Shown here: positions 31,001-42,190 of the stretch, piece after piece
Layout of the letters: every line of letters begins with the position of its first letter
Position numbering within the stretch: position 1 is the stretch's first letter
NCBI GenBank assembly: GCA_029990175.1
Contig: JARKIP010000064.1
Coordinates: forward strand, 12,790,001-12,854,000
Source of the DNA: Petunia secreta
Lineage: Eukaryota; Streptophyta; Magnoliopsida; Solanales; Solanaceae
Direction of reading: 5' to 3'
Length of the DNA: 64,000 nt
Translations under genes and position numbers: made by a program
The notes under the pieces: generated by a model
The model's database searches: none
What the model was told of the DNA's origin: nothing
Seen by the model: only the letters and a program-made list of their open reading frames with translations

Positions 31001-34000
31001 GCAGGCTGCTCTACTTAACTATGACCAGACCTGATCTCTCCTTTGTAGTTCAGCTACTCAGTCAGTTTATGCATGATCCTAAACAGTCTCATCTTGATGC
31101 AGCACTGAGGGTAGTGAAATACATCAAGAATGCACCTGGCATTGGTCTGTTCATGCCTGCAGATGGTAGACAGGAGTTGAGAGCCTACTGTGACTCAGAC
31201 TGGGGTGCTTGTGTTGAAACCAGGAGGTCAATCACTGGATACATTGTGAAACTTGGAAATGCTCTTGTTTCTTGGAAATCTAAGAAACAGAACACTGTAT
31301 CCAGAAGTTCAGCTGAGGCTGAATTCAGGAGCATGGGATCAACTGTGGCAGAGATAGTGTGGTTAAAGGGACTATTTCAGGAGTTAGGACTCAGGGTGAG
31401 GCTGCCAATCACCTTGTTTTGTGACAGCAAGGCTGCTATTCAGATTGCTACTCATCCTATCTTTCATGAACGTACAAAACATATTGACATAGACTGTTTA
31501 TTCATCAGGGAGAAAATCAATCATGGCTTAGTGCAGACTCAGCATATTGGGACCAAAGAACAACAGGCTGATATCTTAACAAAGGGACTGTGCAAGCCTC
31601 AACATGACTATCTCATGAGCAAGCTGGGATTGAAAGATGTTTTCCATCCTCAGCTTGAGGGGGAGTGTTGAACTATAGGGACTAAAGTGTAATTAGCTAA
31701 GTTAGTTAGTTAGTTAGTTACTAGATATTTTAGTTAGTTAGAGTAGGATATAAATAGTAGTGGAGTTACTAAATGTAATCATCTTAGCTCATTATTTTCT
31801 CCTAGCTTAATAAACAAGCCAACTCTCTTTCTTCTTCCTCAAGTTTCAGCTCCATGGCTGCTCCCATAGCTGAGCTTCAACAATAGCAAATATTACTTAC
31901 TAGCTTAACCAATGTTAAAAGCTACTTTATCTTTCAACTTATATATATGTAGGTCTTTAAGTAACTTCTAATAAGCCAATTATTGTAATAAAGCACGGAA
32001 ACAATCACTTATCATAGCTCCGATGAGTGTGATTGATGATGTGAAATATATTCTCTTAGAGATTAGGATTGATATGTCAAAATCTTTGAGAGGTTAGTTA
32101 AAGGACTAAAGTCATCAGTTTTTGTCCTTTACGGTTTGCATCGTTTATGTCCTTTTTTCTTTAATCTGGGAATGAATAAGCTGGCCACGAGTAGGTAGAC
32201 TTTAGCAAATGGAATTTAAAGTAGACAAACAGAAATCTACGAATTGTACACCTACTACATTCTATTGTACCTCTCACACTAAATTGACTTAAATGGTTTT
32301 CTGACCCTTATGGACAAATTATAAATAGTATCCAAAAACAACCATTCATTTCCTCCCCCTTTTTGGTTCATAAGAATGAAGATATTAGTATATGACTTAT
32401 GAGGACAATACATCTAATGGAAATATGATTCCTACATGACCTGTTTAGCTTTGACATCGACTACAATCGACAAACAAAATAAATCATTGAAAAAAATTAC
32501 TAATAATAAGGACTTTGTGAGAAAGCTGCATCTGAACAGCCCTGTTATTGTACAACAAAAGTAATGGTTGAGGACCCCTATATATTTAGTACTGAGAGAT
32601 TTCTTGTAAGAATTGGACCTTCGAAGGGTCATGACTAGTGACCATTGCATAAAACACAATGTTAATTTGGTTTGCGTATTGAGTTCATGAATACACAGAC
32701 GGAGTAAAATATTTAAACAATCTGATTTGAAAGGTAGTTATATGTAACTCTATTTTATAAGCAGTAATATTCAGTGACCAAGCTAGAACAATACACTATT
32801 ACTGCATGGTATAACTTAAATTTCTTTAGCGATGGGATTTGGTATTCTTAGCTCTAATACAAGGGTAACAAATTAGCAAGTCCTCCGTCCCTATGGACTG
32901 ATATTAACAGGTCCAAGAACTAATCACTAAACTTATTAGTTCAAATTCTAATGTAAATATTGAGCTTCAGAAGCAAACCAAATGACTGACAATAGTTCAT
33001 CTAATCGTCACTATCCATTTGCCTATCATACAAACCAAATGGTGCAAAAAAGACGATAACATCATTGTCTCAATTTAAGTAGTTTGTTTATAGATATACG
33101 TTTTTCTGTCAATTATCATGCATCACATGCTTAGCAAGGACATCACGTCATGTCAAGCTTTAAGTTATGTTTCTAATCTTCAAAAGAAAATTAAAGAACT
33201 TTCTATGTGCAAAAAGATTCCCAAATTCCTTTTAACCTTTTATAATCCAACACACCGTCCCATTTATTTGGACTTCCTAGTCTCTAGCTATATCTATCGA
33301 AAAGACGTTGGTTGGTAAACTTCATTATTTGTTCATCTAAAGAAAAAATACGTGACACTATATAGAAAGATGAACCCTCCTACTTTTATTAGGTGTATTT
33401 TAAAATCTTCTAAAATGAAATTGGTTAGGTCTGGGATCGACAACGTGAGCAAAGCTTACACAAGCAGAGTAACATAATTAGTGATAGACAATCCAACTTA
33501 TTTGGGACTGAAGTATATGTAATTGTGTTTAATGTTGTAAATTCTTTTAAAATAGAACTTACGCTGTACATACTTTACTTCAACACCTTTTTTTAAATAA
33601 AGATATTCAAAATTATTATAAATGAATTCATCTCTTATTTTTGACTTATCATTTCTACTTAAACTCGAGAATCTCTTACCTACTATTTCTACTAATCTGC
33701 TTAAAGAGATCGAACACTTAAAATGGGAACTAGACAGTGTATATGAAAGTAAAGAAACAATATAATTACCCTGTGGCAGCGAAGAAAGCAAGTGGTATCA
33801 TCATCTCCCAACCGTTAATATTCATGCTGGAATAGAGCCAATTAAAATAGGTACAATGAGAAATAATAAACAAAGAAAAGATAAGATAAGAACAGATGAA
33901 GGCAATTTAAAGAAAAGAATTACATTAGCGTAACTCGAATTGGATTGTAATGTATAGCTACTTTCGTCAAGTTGAATAAATTACGTGTGAAAAAGAAACC

Positions 34001-35932
34001 ACTAGTTCTTTAGAGTCGACGAATGGCTTACCAGATGGACAACGCATCAAGAGCCAGCGTCGCGTTCTCCAAATACCCTGTCATCAACATCAATATCCTA
34101 TAGTACCAGTTCTCCAAGCTACACAATTTGAAAAAGTAATAAGATTAACTAGATTGTCTCTACAAAAGTTGATCATTGAACTAAAAGCCAAGGCTATATT
34201 TAAAAAAAAAAAAACACTTTTTTCTCACATGATATTCCTGATCCCTAAATATTGAGGCAATCAATTGCTCGAAACTAAATTGAGTAAGCTAATTTATGTT
34301 CACTTAAAAGTATGACTTTTTAAAATTATATATTCAAAAAGTAAATTAAATCAAACTTTATAGTACTATTGAATTAGCATAACGATCTAGTTTAATATTA
34401 ATCAAATAACTCTTAATTTGAATTTTGACAAAAAAAAAAAAAAAAAAGAGTAGAATGAACTTACTGATTCACAAGGGGGTGCTAGTCTAGTACTCCATCC
34501 CCTCCGGTTTATGTCAGTTTATGTAACTATCATTTCTTTTTTGTGTTTATTCTAAAAGAATGACATATTTATATTTGAAATAGCTTAAGTTTAATTTTCT
34601 CATTTTAAGTTTATGTAATAAAAAGTTTACGATAACATAAGTGTGATATCACGTTTTAAGATTAAGTATATCAATAGTATAACTATCTATATGATATGTG
34701 ACTTGTTTAAGACGGTTTTTTTTCCCCTTAAATTATGTCAGATAAATTAAAACAAGAATAAAATGTTACCAAAGCATGACACCAGAAGAAACAGAGAGTC
34801 GAAAGAATTCCCAAAGACCAGAAAAGGCTTGTGTCGAGAACCCACTCCACGTTTCTGGACATCCACCCCATGCGGTGTACCCAAACAACCCAATAAACAA
34901 CAACCACCACGATATATCCAGTGCCACAGCTGATCCCACTATTCCAAGTTCCAATTTATACACAAACAACCAACTAACCACCGTGTGAATCGCAAGCACC
35001 ACCAATGAAACCCAAGCAAGAACCCCCGTCTTCAGCTGGCTTTGCAAGAACCTTTGTGTTGGAAACTGAAATGCAAAGCTGAAGTGTAGTGGAATGAACC
35101 ACAAACACACTTCCCCTGATAACTCTGCTACATCGTCTGGTTGTCCTAATGCTTTTAAAATTGGTGTGGCGAATATGTAGAGTGGCAGTAATAGGAAACA
35201 ACATAGGAATAAAACGATCCATGATCTTTGCATGTAAACTCCTAACATATGGTGCTTTTTTGCTCCAAAAGCTTGTCCACATAACGTTTCCAGTGCACTT
35301 GCCATTCCTAGCTACATTTCCATGTCAAAAATAACAAGAGGAGTTCGATTTTTATTAGTGGTTGAGTCAGAAATTCTAATATGAGAATTAAATGATGCAA
35401 GAATGCCAAATACTACAAGATTCGCAAATGCAACCTACAACAAATTTATAACAAATGGCGTCAGAAATTTAATAAGGAAATGAAAGAAAAAAAGGTAAGA
35501 ATGACGTACAGGAGATGCAATCCTTATACATAGACAAATATTTAGAGTTTTTCCTATTAGATGAGAAGATTCAATTGAACCCGTTTCATTATTTATATAT
35601 AGGTAGCTCTGCCCATGATTTTATGCAAATAAGGGAAATAGTGTGAAACTTGAAAGAAGATAAGGGAGGATACGTACAAGGAGACCAAAGTTGAGGCCAA
35701 CAATGACGGTGTTAGAAATAGAGATAGCAGCAAGTTCAACTTCACCAAGATGACCAGCAAAACCTTGGGTGACAATGTTCATGGTATAAGAAGCTATACG
35801 GCTTAAAATGGATGGACCAACTATGTGCCATAGTTTCTTTGTTTCGATCCACACTCTTGTTTTCAAATCTTTATCCTCATCTTCATCAACTTCATTCTTC
35901 AACAACAATGGCTCTTTATTAAGGCTGTCCAT
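25033..35932 (-). CDS. MATE/DTX family multidrug and toxic compound extrusion transporter, gene 1
   Basis: Eight exons on minus: 35678-35932, 34770-35311, 34032-34118, 33770-33826, 25875-26113, 25675-25793, 25212-25301 and 25033-25110. They total 1467 bp, giving 488 residues and TAA; all junctions are GT-AG with consistent phases. The protein starts MDSLNKEPLL. It contains GPSILSRIASYTMNIVTQGF, the MATE hallmark GMASALETLCGQAFGA, VRVANELGAGR in exon 5, PVLSG, and GVAVGSGWQ...YVNLGCYYLVG in exon 6. It should have 12 membrane helices and act as an H+/organic-compound antiporter in the plasma membrane or tonoplast. It is of the DTX14/16-like group; the substrate is unknown. Intron 4 holds Copia element G in the opposite orientation, but splice sites look intact. 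It is the tandem partner of 53565-58106. Confidence 0.92.
26504..26720 (+). repeat. 5' LTR of element G
   Basis: 217 bp, TGTTGAAC...CTTCAACA. It contains (TTAG)n, a TATA box (TATAAATAG near 26587) and AATAAA near 26646. It is identical to the 3' LTR except AAAATG versus AAAGTG near position 20. Confidence 0.95.
27024..27944 (+). CDS. gag of element G (frameshifted near its end)
   Basis: Starts at ATG (MTNNVNIGSV). It carries the Copia gag core: VQLQGSENYSLWSKSMKIVL, GFVSGVCKKE, VYASDAYSVWEDLRERFDKV-like region, YFLRLRVLWDELEALIP. Near 27790 the frame shifts by one. In the shifted frame, which joins pol, lies the zinc knuckle CDYCSKKGHTREGC (27893-27934). The displaced gag frame runs on to a stop at 27944. 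Confidence 0.85.
   Translation: MTNNVNIGSVWGAQALGSVSDPYDKIHHNHPLYIHPSDTQGLVLVSVQLQGSENYSLWSKSMKIVLTGKNKLGFVSGVCKKENFEPALHDLWDRCNAIVLAWIMNTVSKDLLSTVIYASDAYSVWEDLRERFDKVNASRAFYLHQEIATLTQGTSSVSNYFLRLRVLWDELEALIPPPSCSCPESKEYTQHFQMQKLWQFLMGLNESYTQTRSQVLMTTPLPNLNQAYAMIITVESQRLHTANSSFETGPHDPTALLSNNLNRVTIMGILTITEPEVTTTRTGLTSLLFNVTIAQRRDTLEKGASS
28097..31671 (+). CDS. pol of element G (PR, INT, RT, RNase H), one frameshift
   Basis: 28097-30718 encodes protease (WIIDTGASNHM, D84), integrase (WHKRLGHAP, C-x2-C zinc finger, DIWGPY, DNGTEF, PQQNGVVERRH), a proline/serine/threonine-rich linker at about residues 550-615, and RT (KWVFKVKYKSTGEVERYK, LYGLKQAPRQW, LVYVDDLLVTGS). A one-base loss near 30718 makes a TAA. 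The next frame (30721-31671) continues RT and a full RNase H (AYCDSDWGAC, SSAEAEF, LFCDSKAA, RTKHIDID). It ends with TGA just inside the 3' LTR. All catalytic residues are present, so this copy was active recently. Confidence 0.93.
31666..31882 (+). repeat. 3' LTR of element G
   Basis: 217 bp with one substitution relative to the 5' LTR; the 5-bp target duplication ATAGC follows. It places an outward-facing TATA box in the MATE intron, antisense to the host gene. Confidence 0.95.
34490..34740. mobile_element. Degenerate MITE-like segment in MATE gene 1 intron 2
   Basis: TACTCCATCCCCTCCGG followed by TTATGTCAGTTTATG resembles a decayed Stowaway left end (CTCCCTCCGTCC...TTTATGTG). The right side, near 34725-34740, has TTAAATTATGTCAG. 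Weak similarity, one family guess. Confidence 0.3.
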
Positions 35933-36031
35933 TTGATAATACTAGGAGTGCTAGAATTAAGCACAATTGAGAGGAAGGCCGTGACAAATTTTGTAACTGG
36001 TTATGAAAAAAAGAGAGTTGTATGATAAATC

Positions 36032-36059
36032 GGGGGGGGGGGGGGGGGGGGGGGGGGGG
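36032..36059. repeat. Poly(G)28 / poly(C)28 tract at the predicted start of MATE gene 1 transcription
   Basis: An uninterrupted run of 28 G on +, hence C on the coding strand of MATE gene 1. It lies 100-127 bp upstream of the ATG (35932). A minus-strand TATAAA at 36076-36081 ends about 17 bp before the tract, so transcription would be expected to start inside or next to it. It could form G-quadruplex or i-motif DNA, or be an unstable homopolymer prone to sequencing error. Confidence 0.85.
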
Positions 36060-36075
36060 AGGAATTGTAGGGAAG

Positions 36076-36081
36076 TTTATA
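36076..36081 (-). promoter_or_regulatory. Possible TATA box of MATE gene 1
   Basis: TATAAA on minus in the context CTTCTATAAACTTCC, about 145 bp upstream of the ATG. This is the best TATA candidate between the start codon and 36200. Called from position and sequence only. Confidence 0.4.
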
Positions 36082-36798
36082 GAAGAATGAAATGTGCAAC
36101 ACGACGAAGGCGTAAAGTTTTTACTATAAGTGTAATTGGATTGATTAATTCTTTTCCTGTTTAAAAATATCCATCCAATCCACTGTATATACTAAAAAGT
36201 TTAATGCCCACCTAAATATTGTACTCCTAGTTGTCAATATGAATTGTTACATCTTGTTTGTTAGGATTGGTTCGTTTACAGTATCAATTAGCATTGGATA
36301 CATTTTTCAATAGAAGGAATTAATCCTAAAGGAATTTCTGGTTAACTAAGGATTGAAATAATAAAAAATCATTTTTTTATAATTATTTGATTACGCATGA
36401 ATCTTTTTGAAAGAAGTTGTAATCTTTTAACACATTATAATTGAAAGTATACTAAATGACAAGTACATTTAGAATTTTGCGATTTTAAACATATATAGTA
36501 TCATGTCACAATATCATGCCACGATTATAAAAAGAAAATGTCATCAGAATTGTAATACTTAGCAATGTTAGATTTAAAGGTTTTTTTAAATTGTGCTCTC
36601 CATATTTTCAGCGACTTAAAAGCAAAAGTGTAGTATATAAAATAATAAAATGGAGAAGTAGCAAAATTGAAAAGGGCAACTTCTGAAGCAATTAAATGCC
36701 AACTAGATTACAATCATCATGACTTTATAACGAGATATCCTGAATAAGCAACTTTTTTTTTCCTGAATAAGCAACTTTTGCTCTATCCTTTCCACACG

Positions 36799-37587
36799 CT
36801 CGTTCGGTTTGGCTTTTGTTTTACGCGGGTATTAACTATTAATGCGGGTATTAATAGTGTGGGTATTAATAATGTGTATATTGATAATACGGGTATTAGT
36901 TATGTGGGGTTTAATAATGTGGGTATTAGCCACGCATATATTATGGCGTAGGGATTATTTGTTGAATCACTGATATATTACAAATTAACAAAATATTACT
37001 CCCTCCGTCCCAATTTATGTGGCACCATTTGACCGGACACGGAGTTTAAGAAAATAGAGGTTGACCTTGTAAAGTATCAATTTTGCCCTTGAAAAAGTAA
37101 GAGAGAGAATATTTGGGTAATAAAAAAGTTGTTGGTAGGTTTAAAAGTATGTAGGGTCCAACAAGGGTAAAATAGAGATGATGCATTAAATAGTTGCCAA
37201 ATAAAGAAAGGTGCCACTTATTTTGGGACAAACAAAAAAGGAAATGGTGCCACATAAATTGGGACGGAGGGAGTATTATTTAAAATATTTATTTACTCCT
37301 TAAATAAAATTTTAAAATATCCTTATTATTATGAGGGTTAATTTTGTCATTTTAAATTTTAATACCTGCATTATTAATACCACCTTCTACCCCGCATAAA
37401 ATAATACATAGATTCACGCATTAATAATGCGGGTATTAATAATGCGGAATATACAAAAACGCAACCAAATGTTGTACTAATTTTATGCGGGTATTAAAAT
37501 TTCACAAAAACCAATCGAACGCTGCGCTAAATTAACGCTGAGTTTTGTGCATGTATTAAATATTAATACCTGGAACCGAACGACCCC
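36799..37587. mobile_element. Outer MITE with TAATGCGGGTATTAA repeats
   Basis: Left end CGTTCGGTTTGG and right end GGAACCGAACGACC are inverted. Many copies of GCGGGTATTAAT and its complement lie inside both halves (36820-36930 and 37360-37570). The middle is filled by the Stowaway at 36999-37273. A non-autonomous DNA transposon is inferred; the family is not identified. Confidence 0.6.
36999..37273. mobile_element. Complete Stowaway MITE
   Basis: 275 bp with near-perfect terminal inverted repeats: CTCCCTCCGTCCCAATTTAT at the left and the complement at the right, extending through GTGGCACCATTT. It is flanked by the TA dinucleotide on both sides (37-bp-scale TIR, TA target). It is nested in the 36799-37587 MITE. 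Confidence 0.92.
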
Positions 37588-37719
37588 TTAATGCTCTGCT
37601 GTGCTAGAAAAACTGGGTAACCTATTTAGTTCTAGGAAAATTTGTTTCCATTCTTCTCCTAATTAGATATTCTTATTTAGAGTCTTTAACCATAATATGA
37701 ATTTTTTGTTTAATATAGG

Positions 37720-38258
37720 TGTGTTGGCCTAAATCTGATTAGAACAATAAATAGAATTTGTTTTGGGTTAACTAACAATTGTTTGTATCAAAGCCGTAAT
37801 AGAATGAGAAATACAATAAAGAAAATTGAGCAACAGTAAAAAGACAAAAAGTAAGTGTTTGTGATATATTTCTGAATGCCTTTACATAATTTCCTAGCGA
37901 CTATTTATAGTTTACAAGAGTACATAGGGCAATAAATAAGTTTAATGGCTATTACTCCACGTTCAATCATGGTCAGCCCTTAATCTTCCTCTTAAATGTT
38001 CAGGTAACGGTCGACAGTTACAGAAGATAAAAGTCTTTCCACCGAAGAGTGTACCTTTACCGAGGGGTAAACTGGATGCCCTGTGGCGGTTACCCTTCAG
38101 TTGCCCCGAGCAATAACTCTTAGCCAACATTTATTCTTTCCCGAGACGTCTAGCCTCGAGAACCAAGTGAACTTCTCTGAGGGGTTGTTTTCAGAAAACT
38201 CCACCAAACCACACCTCGAGCCCTAGCATCGTCATTCGGTAAATTTTCACCCAATACA
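37720..38258 (-). repeat. 3' LTR of element B
   Basis: About 537 bp, from TGTGTTGGCC (start could be 37720 or 37722) to CCCAATACA. The minus-strand TATA box TATAAATAG is near 37901-37909. It matches the right LTR throughout with scattered substitutions and small indels. Confidence 0.85.
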
Positions 38259-38488
38259 GATAGTTCTCCCACTTCTCGAGTTATTGCCAGGATTTCTAGA
38301 GGGGTGGAATGAATTCGGCGGGAAAGCGATGTGGCAAATTATCCACCAAGGAATTTGAAAAAGTAATCGTCTCTTCAACATCACATTCACTCATGCGGAG
38401 TTTTCTAAACGGTCGAGACCCTTCGTTTTACCTTCCCAATGTAAAAGTAATGATGATAACTTTTAAGGCACTTGGGCAATCCTTCTCC

Positions 38489-38496
38489 TATAAATT
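38489..38496 (+). promoter_or_regulatory. TATA box of the element B antisense gene
   Basis: TATAAATT in the 11-mer CTCCTATAAAT, the same 11-mer as at 9022 in element A, about 107 bp upstream of the aORF start. AAAAGTAATGAT lies about 44 bp further upstream. Confidence 0.55.
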
Positions 38497-39723
38497 AACC
38501 AACTAGTCCGCCATTTTTACTATTTCTAAATCCTTTGATCAACAATAAAAAAAAAATCTGCAACTCTTAATTTCTCTTTACAAAACCTTTCCACCGTGTC
38601 TTCTACTCACTCTATCCAAAATTCTCATGGATCATTTCAGGAAAGAACCATTGACGACAGCACCATGGTAATGGGTGATGAATTGGTAAACGTGCACGTG
38701 CCGCTGAAAGTTATTCCGGCGGAGGAAGGCGATAACGAGGCCACTTCTCATCCGGGTGACCGTCGTGATAACACCAATCAGGAGGAGTTATCAGTTGAGG
38801 ACGACGAAGCTGCGACTGAAGAAGCTGATAATGATGTCAATAATGAAGCAGAAACCACAGAAGCTTCAAAACCCAAGAAGGAGTCTTACACCAGAGAACT
38901 CAAACCTCATCAAGTGATCCCCTCAAATATGACCCCGGTAAATATTTTAGACTACAAAAGCAAACAACTTTTGACCTCGATAAGAATAGAAATATGCCCG
39001 TTCAACTCTCACCGAGCCTAATCACATAGGCTCACATCGATCTGGTTCGGGAGGATTCTAACTGGGGCCCCGAGGTCCAGATCGTGGTTCCTGCCCCAGA
39101 GAGTCACACTTGTGATAGAGTTGTCGGGGTCTCCTTTGTTTATACTTATCCCTTTACGATAGGTTTTACCCTTCCCATTCATCATATAGCTGACACCTTC
39201 TGCCGAACCTACAAGTTGTGCTTGGCTCTGCTGGTTCCCGATTTTTGGAGGGTTATTCAATGCCTTGACTTCTTAAGTCAACGAGCTAAATTCCTTTTTA
39301 GTTTTGATCATTTGATTTCCCTTTTCTATCCCACCATGCACAAGGATGGAGTTGTTCAGTTGAACAAACGAGGCAAATTTTCTTCAATCACGAAGGGTGA
39401 TGACACCGAGGACTGCGGCTGGTGTGATTGGTCCGTTCTCATCCCAACTACTCTTATGTCCACTGAGGCTGAGTTCCCCGAAGTGTGGAAAGAACTCGTA
39501 AATGGCCGAAACCTTCTCCTTTTTCATTTCTATAATTCCTCAAACTTTAATCAATTTTTCGTGTTTTCAGCGAAAAAATTTCCAATAAACCCTCTGAAGG
39601 GTTTGACTGCTTGGGTTCAGGCGATTATTGATGCCAAGCCGAGGCCAGAGATATCGTGGATGATTTAGGCGGGGCTGGATGAGAATCAATGGTCGTGAAA
39701 ATGGCATGGTAAGTGTGAATTAT

Positions 39724-42190
39724 TGATACGACCCGAAATCCGGTTAGGCCGTGCGGGCACCCGACATCCTTCCCTAGACCCGTCGGGCGAACCCTTACCA
39801 ATTAAATTAGGCAAATAAATATAATTCAATTCATTAATAAGAACAAGGCTTAAAAAAAACACTGACATACTGATACCTCTAAGCTGTACAAAAGAAATTA
39901 CAGCTGACTACCCAACATACTAGGTTTAGGGTTATCCAGACCAGACATCTAAGAGTACAAAAGAAGACAAATACCTCCTGAAGGGAGCAAAATGCAACTG
40001 AAATAATAACCAATAAACTGGTGGCCATCCGGAATAAAAGCTAGCTCACCCTGACAGCTGAAGTCGTCTTCGCTCCTTCACAACGTGGCGAACTCAATCC
40101 TGGAGCGAACCTGCCGAAACGAAATAGATAGAAAAAGAAACAAACAACAAACAAGGGTGAGTCAAAAGGACTTAATAAGTGGGGCAGACTAGCCACCTCA
40201 AAGAATAGGATAGCTAGCCAGGGAGAAGAAACAGATAAACCAAATTTTTTTTATTTAAATTATAAAAAGGTAGAGCCAGATAACAACCGAAAACACGTAA
40301 GAAACTTATAAACTCAACCAAGGATGCGTGCCAGAAACATAACAACAAATAAGAAATGCACATATAAGCAGGACAATAGTTATGTACCACAAGTTTACAC
40401 AATGGTATGAAATAAAATGAAATAAAATGAAGTGAGATGAAATGAGATGAAATATGATGCGAAGGGTCACATGTGCCCGTAATCCCATCCCGAAGCGGAA
40501 TACTCCTGCATTCGAGGGGAATCCAATCTGATAACCAACTGGAGCGGAATACTCCTGCTCCTGGGGCGGAATACTCCTGCACCCGATATAATATAAACCA
40601 GAGGCGGAATACTCTTGCACTCTCCTGGGGCGGAATACTCCTGCACCCGATATAATGTAAAGCTGAGGCGGAATACTCTTGCACTCGATATCTGACATAA
40701 GAGCGGAATACTCCTGCTCCTGGGGCGGAATACTCCTGCCCTCAATATGATACAATGGAGCGGAATACTCCTGCTCCTGGGGCGGAATACTCCTGCCCTC
40801 AATATGTTATGCAATGTAATGCATATGAATGCAATGTGATGCAATAACCCTTCACCGGCGCGGGACTCTTATCGACAACCGGGAAGTAGATGCCAACTCG
40901 CAGCCAGGGTACAATGCTCAAATCCTCAATGCAATACCAACAATAGGACATAACATATAATATACAATATAAATCCAAAGCTAAGGCGTAATGAGTACGC
41001 CTATCGGCAGCTACACACGTAAGGAATACGTGGTAGAAAATCCACGAGGCCAGGTGCCTCCAAAGAAATGGATATAAACACTTACCTCTCTCAAAAGTTA
41101 GCATTGCGACCAACAACCGCGTTATTTTTTGAATTCATTGCCAAACGATCCCACTGTGATCAATAAGCAGAAAAACATATCACATTAGGCTAAAGGCTTC
41201 ATTCCTCACATCTTAGGGCAATCCAGGTAGGAACCTGATACCCTATTCGCATACGCAATACGCAGGCTAGGCCTATATACAGGGTTTAAGGCCACATAAC
41301 CAAATCCCAAATAAATTATATTTATAAGTTGCCCATAACTCACTGAGCACGAATACATAATCAATTTCATTATCGGTGTCCATTTGACCCTTTAAACTAT
41401 CAATTTACGTCATTAGGGCGATGTCTAATATTCCTATTTTTACCGCAAAAATATATTTAAACACACGTAATAAACTCAAATACTATATTAGGATCATTAC
41501 CTGAATGTTTCAGGGTGAAAATTCTACTTTTCTCCGGCCTCTTTTCCTATTTTCTGGCATTTTTCCTGACTGCGTTTCATTTACCCTGCTTTGCTCTGTT
41601 TCCCCATCACTGTTCGTTCCTCATCAAAAATGAGGGCCACCGCCCACTTTTGTATTCTTCTTCTTTCTTTTCATTTTCTTTTTCTTTTATTCTTTTTACT
41701 TTTCTTTTCGCGATAAAAATTAAAATAGTACCCTACGATATTCGAAATAATTTTAAATTTTGCATACAAGTTATATAAAATATATGTAACATAATCGCGA
41801 AGGCGGATCTCACATTGGACTCCCGAAACTCAAGATGCGAATTTAAATGAAAAGAAGTCAAATTATTTAACTTTCGGCATTTTAGTGGAAACTAGCCGAA
41901 CAACATCGAAATTCACTTTCAAAAGTTCACAAAAGTAATAAATAATCATACGAACCCAACGACGCTTTCGAATTTCGAATCGGAGCTCATTCGGCAAAAC
42001 CGAGCTCGAAAATCTCGTTTTAATATTTATCGCCAATAAAAACTGAAACCTTCTTCCGATGCCTACCAAACGAGGTCTGATTTAGCTCAAATTTTACAGA
42101 CAGGTCCTAATGGACATTACGAATATTTTAAAATTAGCGGCACGCCAATCAGAGTCCTAACTTCCGAAACGACTAACCGAGGTCGTTTCA
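39724..42190 (-). mobile_element. Insertion D: probable solo LTR (Del/Tekay-like)
   Basis: 2467 bp with termini TGATACGACC and GGTCGTTTCA, flanked by the exact 5-bp duplication ATTAT (39719-39723, 42191-42195). No internal coding region and no second LTR copy, so a solo LTR is the simplest reading. On minus it ends GGGTCGTATCA, like the LTR of element E (GGGTCGTGACA). It lies inside intron 2 of the element B antisense gene. Confidence 0.7.
40493..40810 (-). repeat. Ten copies of GCGGAATACTCYTGC in insertion D
   Basis: Ten copies of the 15-mer core (variants CTCCTGC and CTCTTGC) lie within about 310 bp, with spacers such as TCCTGGG and ACCCGATATAAT. Spacing alternates between about 22 and about 37 bp, so there is a higher-order unit of about 60 bp. 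Minus-strand frames through it are just repeat translations. Confidence 0.85.

Larger units (their letters stand above)
26504..31882 (+). mobile_element. Element G: young Ty1/copia retrotransposon in MATE gene 1 intron 4
   Basis: 5.4-kb element with 217-bp LTRs (26504-26720 and 31666-31882) and the target duplication ATAGC (26499-26503 and 31883-31887). The primer site TGGTATCAGAGCC (initiator tRNA-Met type) follows the 5' LTR directly. The polypurine tract TGAGGGGGAG precedes the 3' LTR. The LTRs differ at one base by eye. The coding region is nearly complete with two one-base frameshifts. It lies antisense to the host gene. Confidence 0.95.

Noticed and set aside
40214..40844. Overlapping minus-strand frames with repeated RSIPP/GVFRP units
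   Set aside because: They translate the GCGGAATACTCYTGC array of insertion D; all three frames stay open only because of the repeat.
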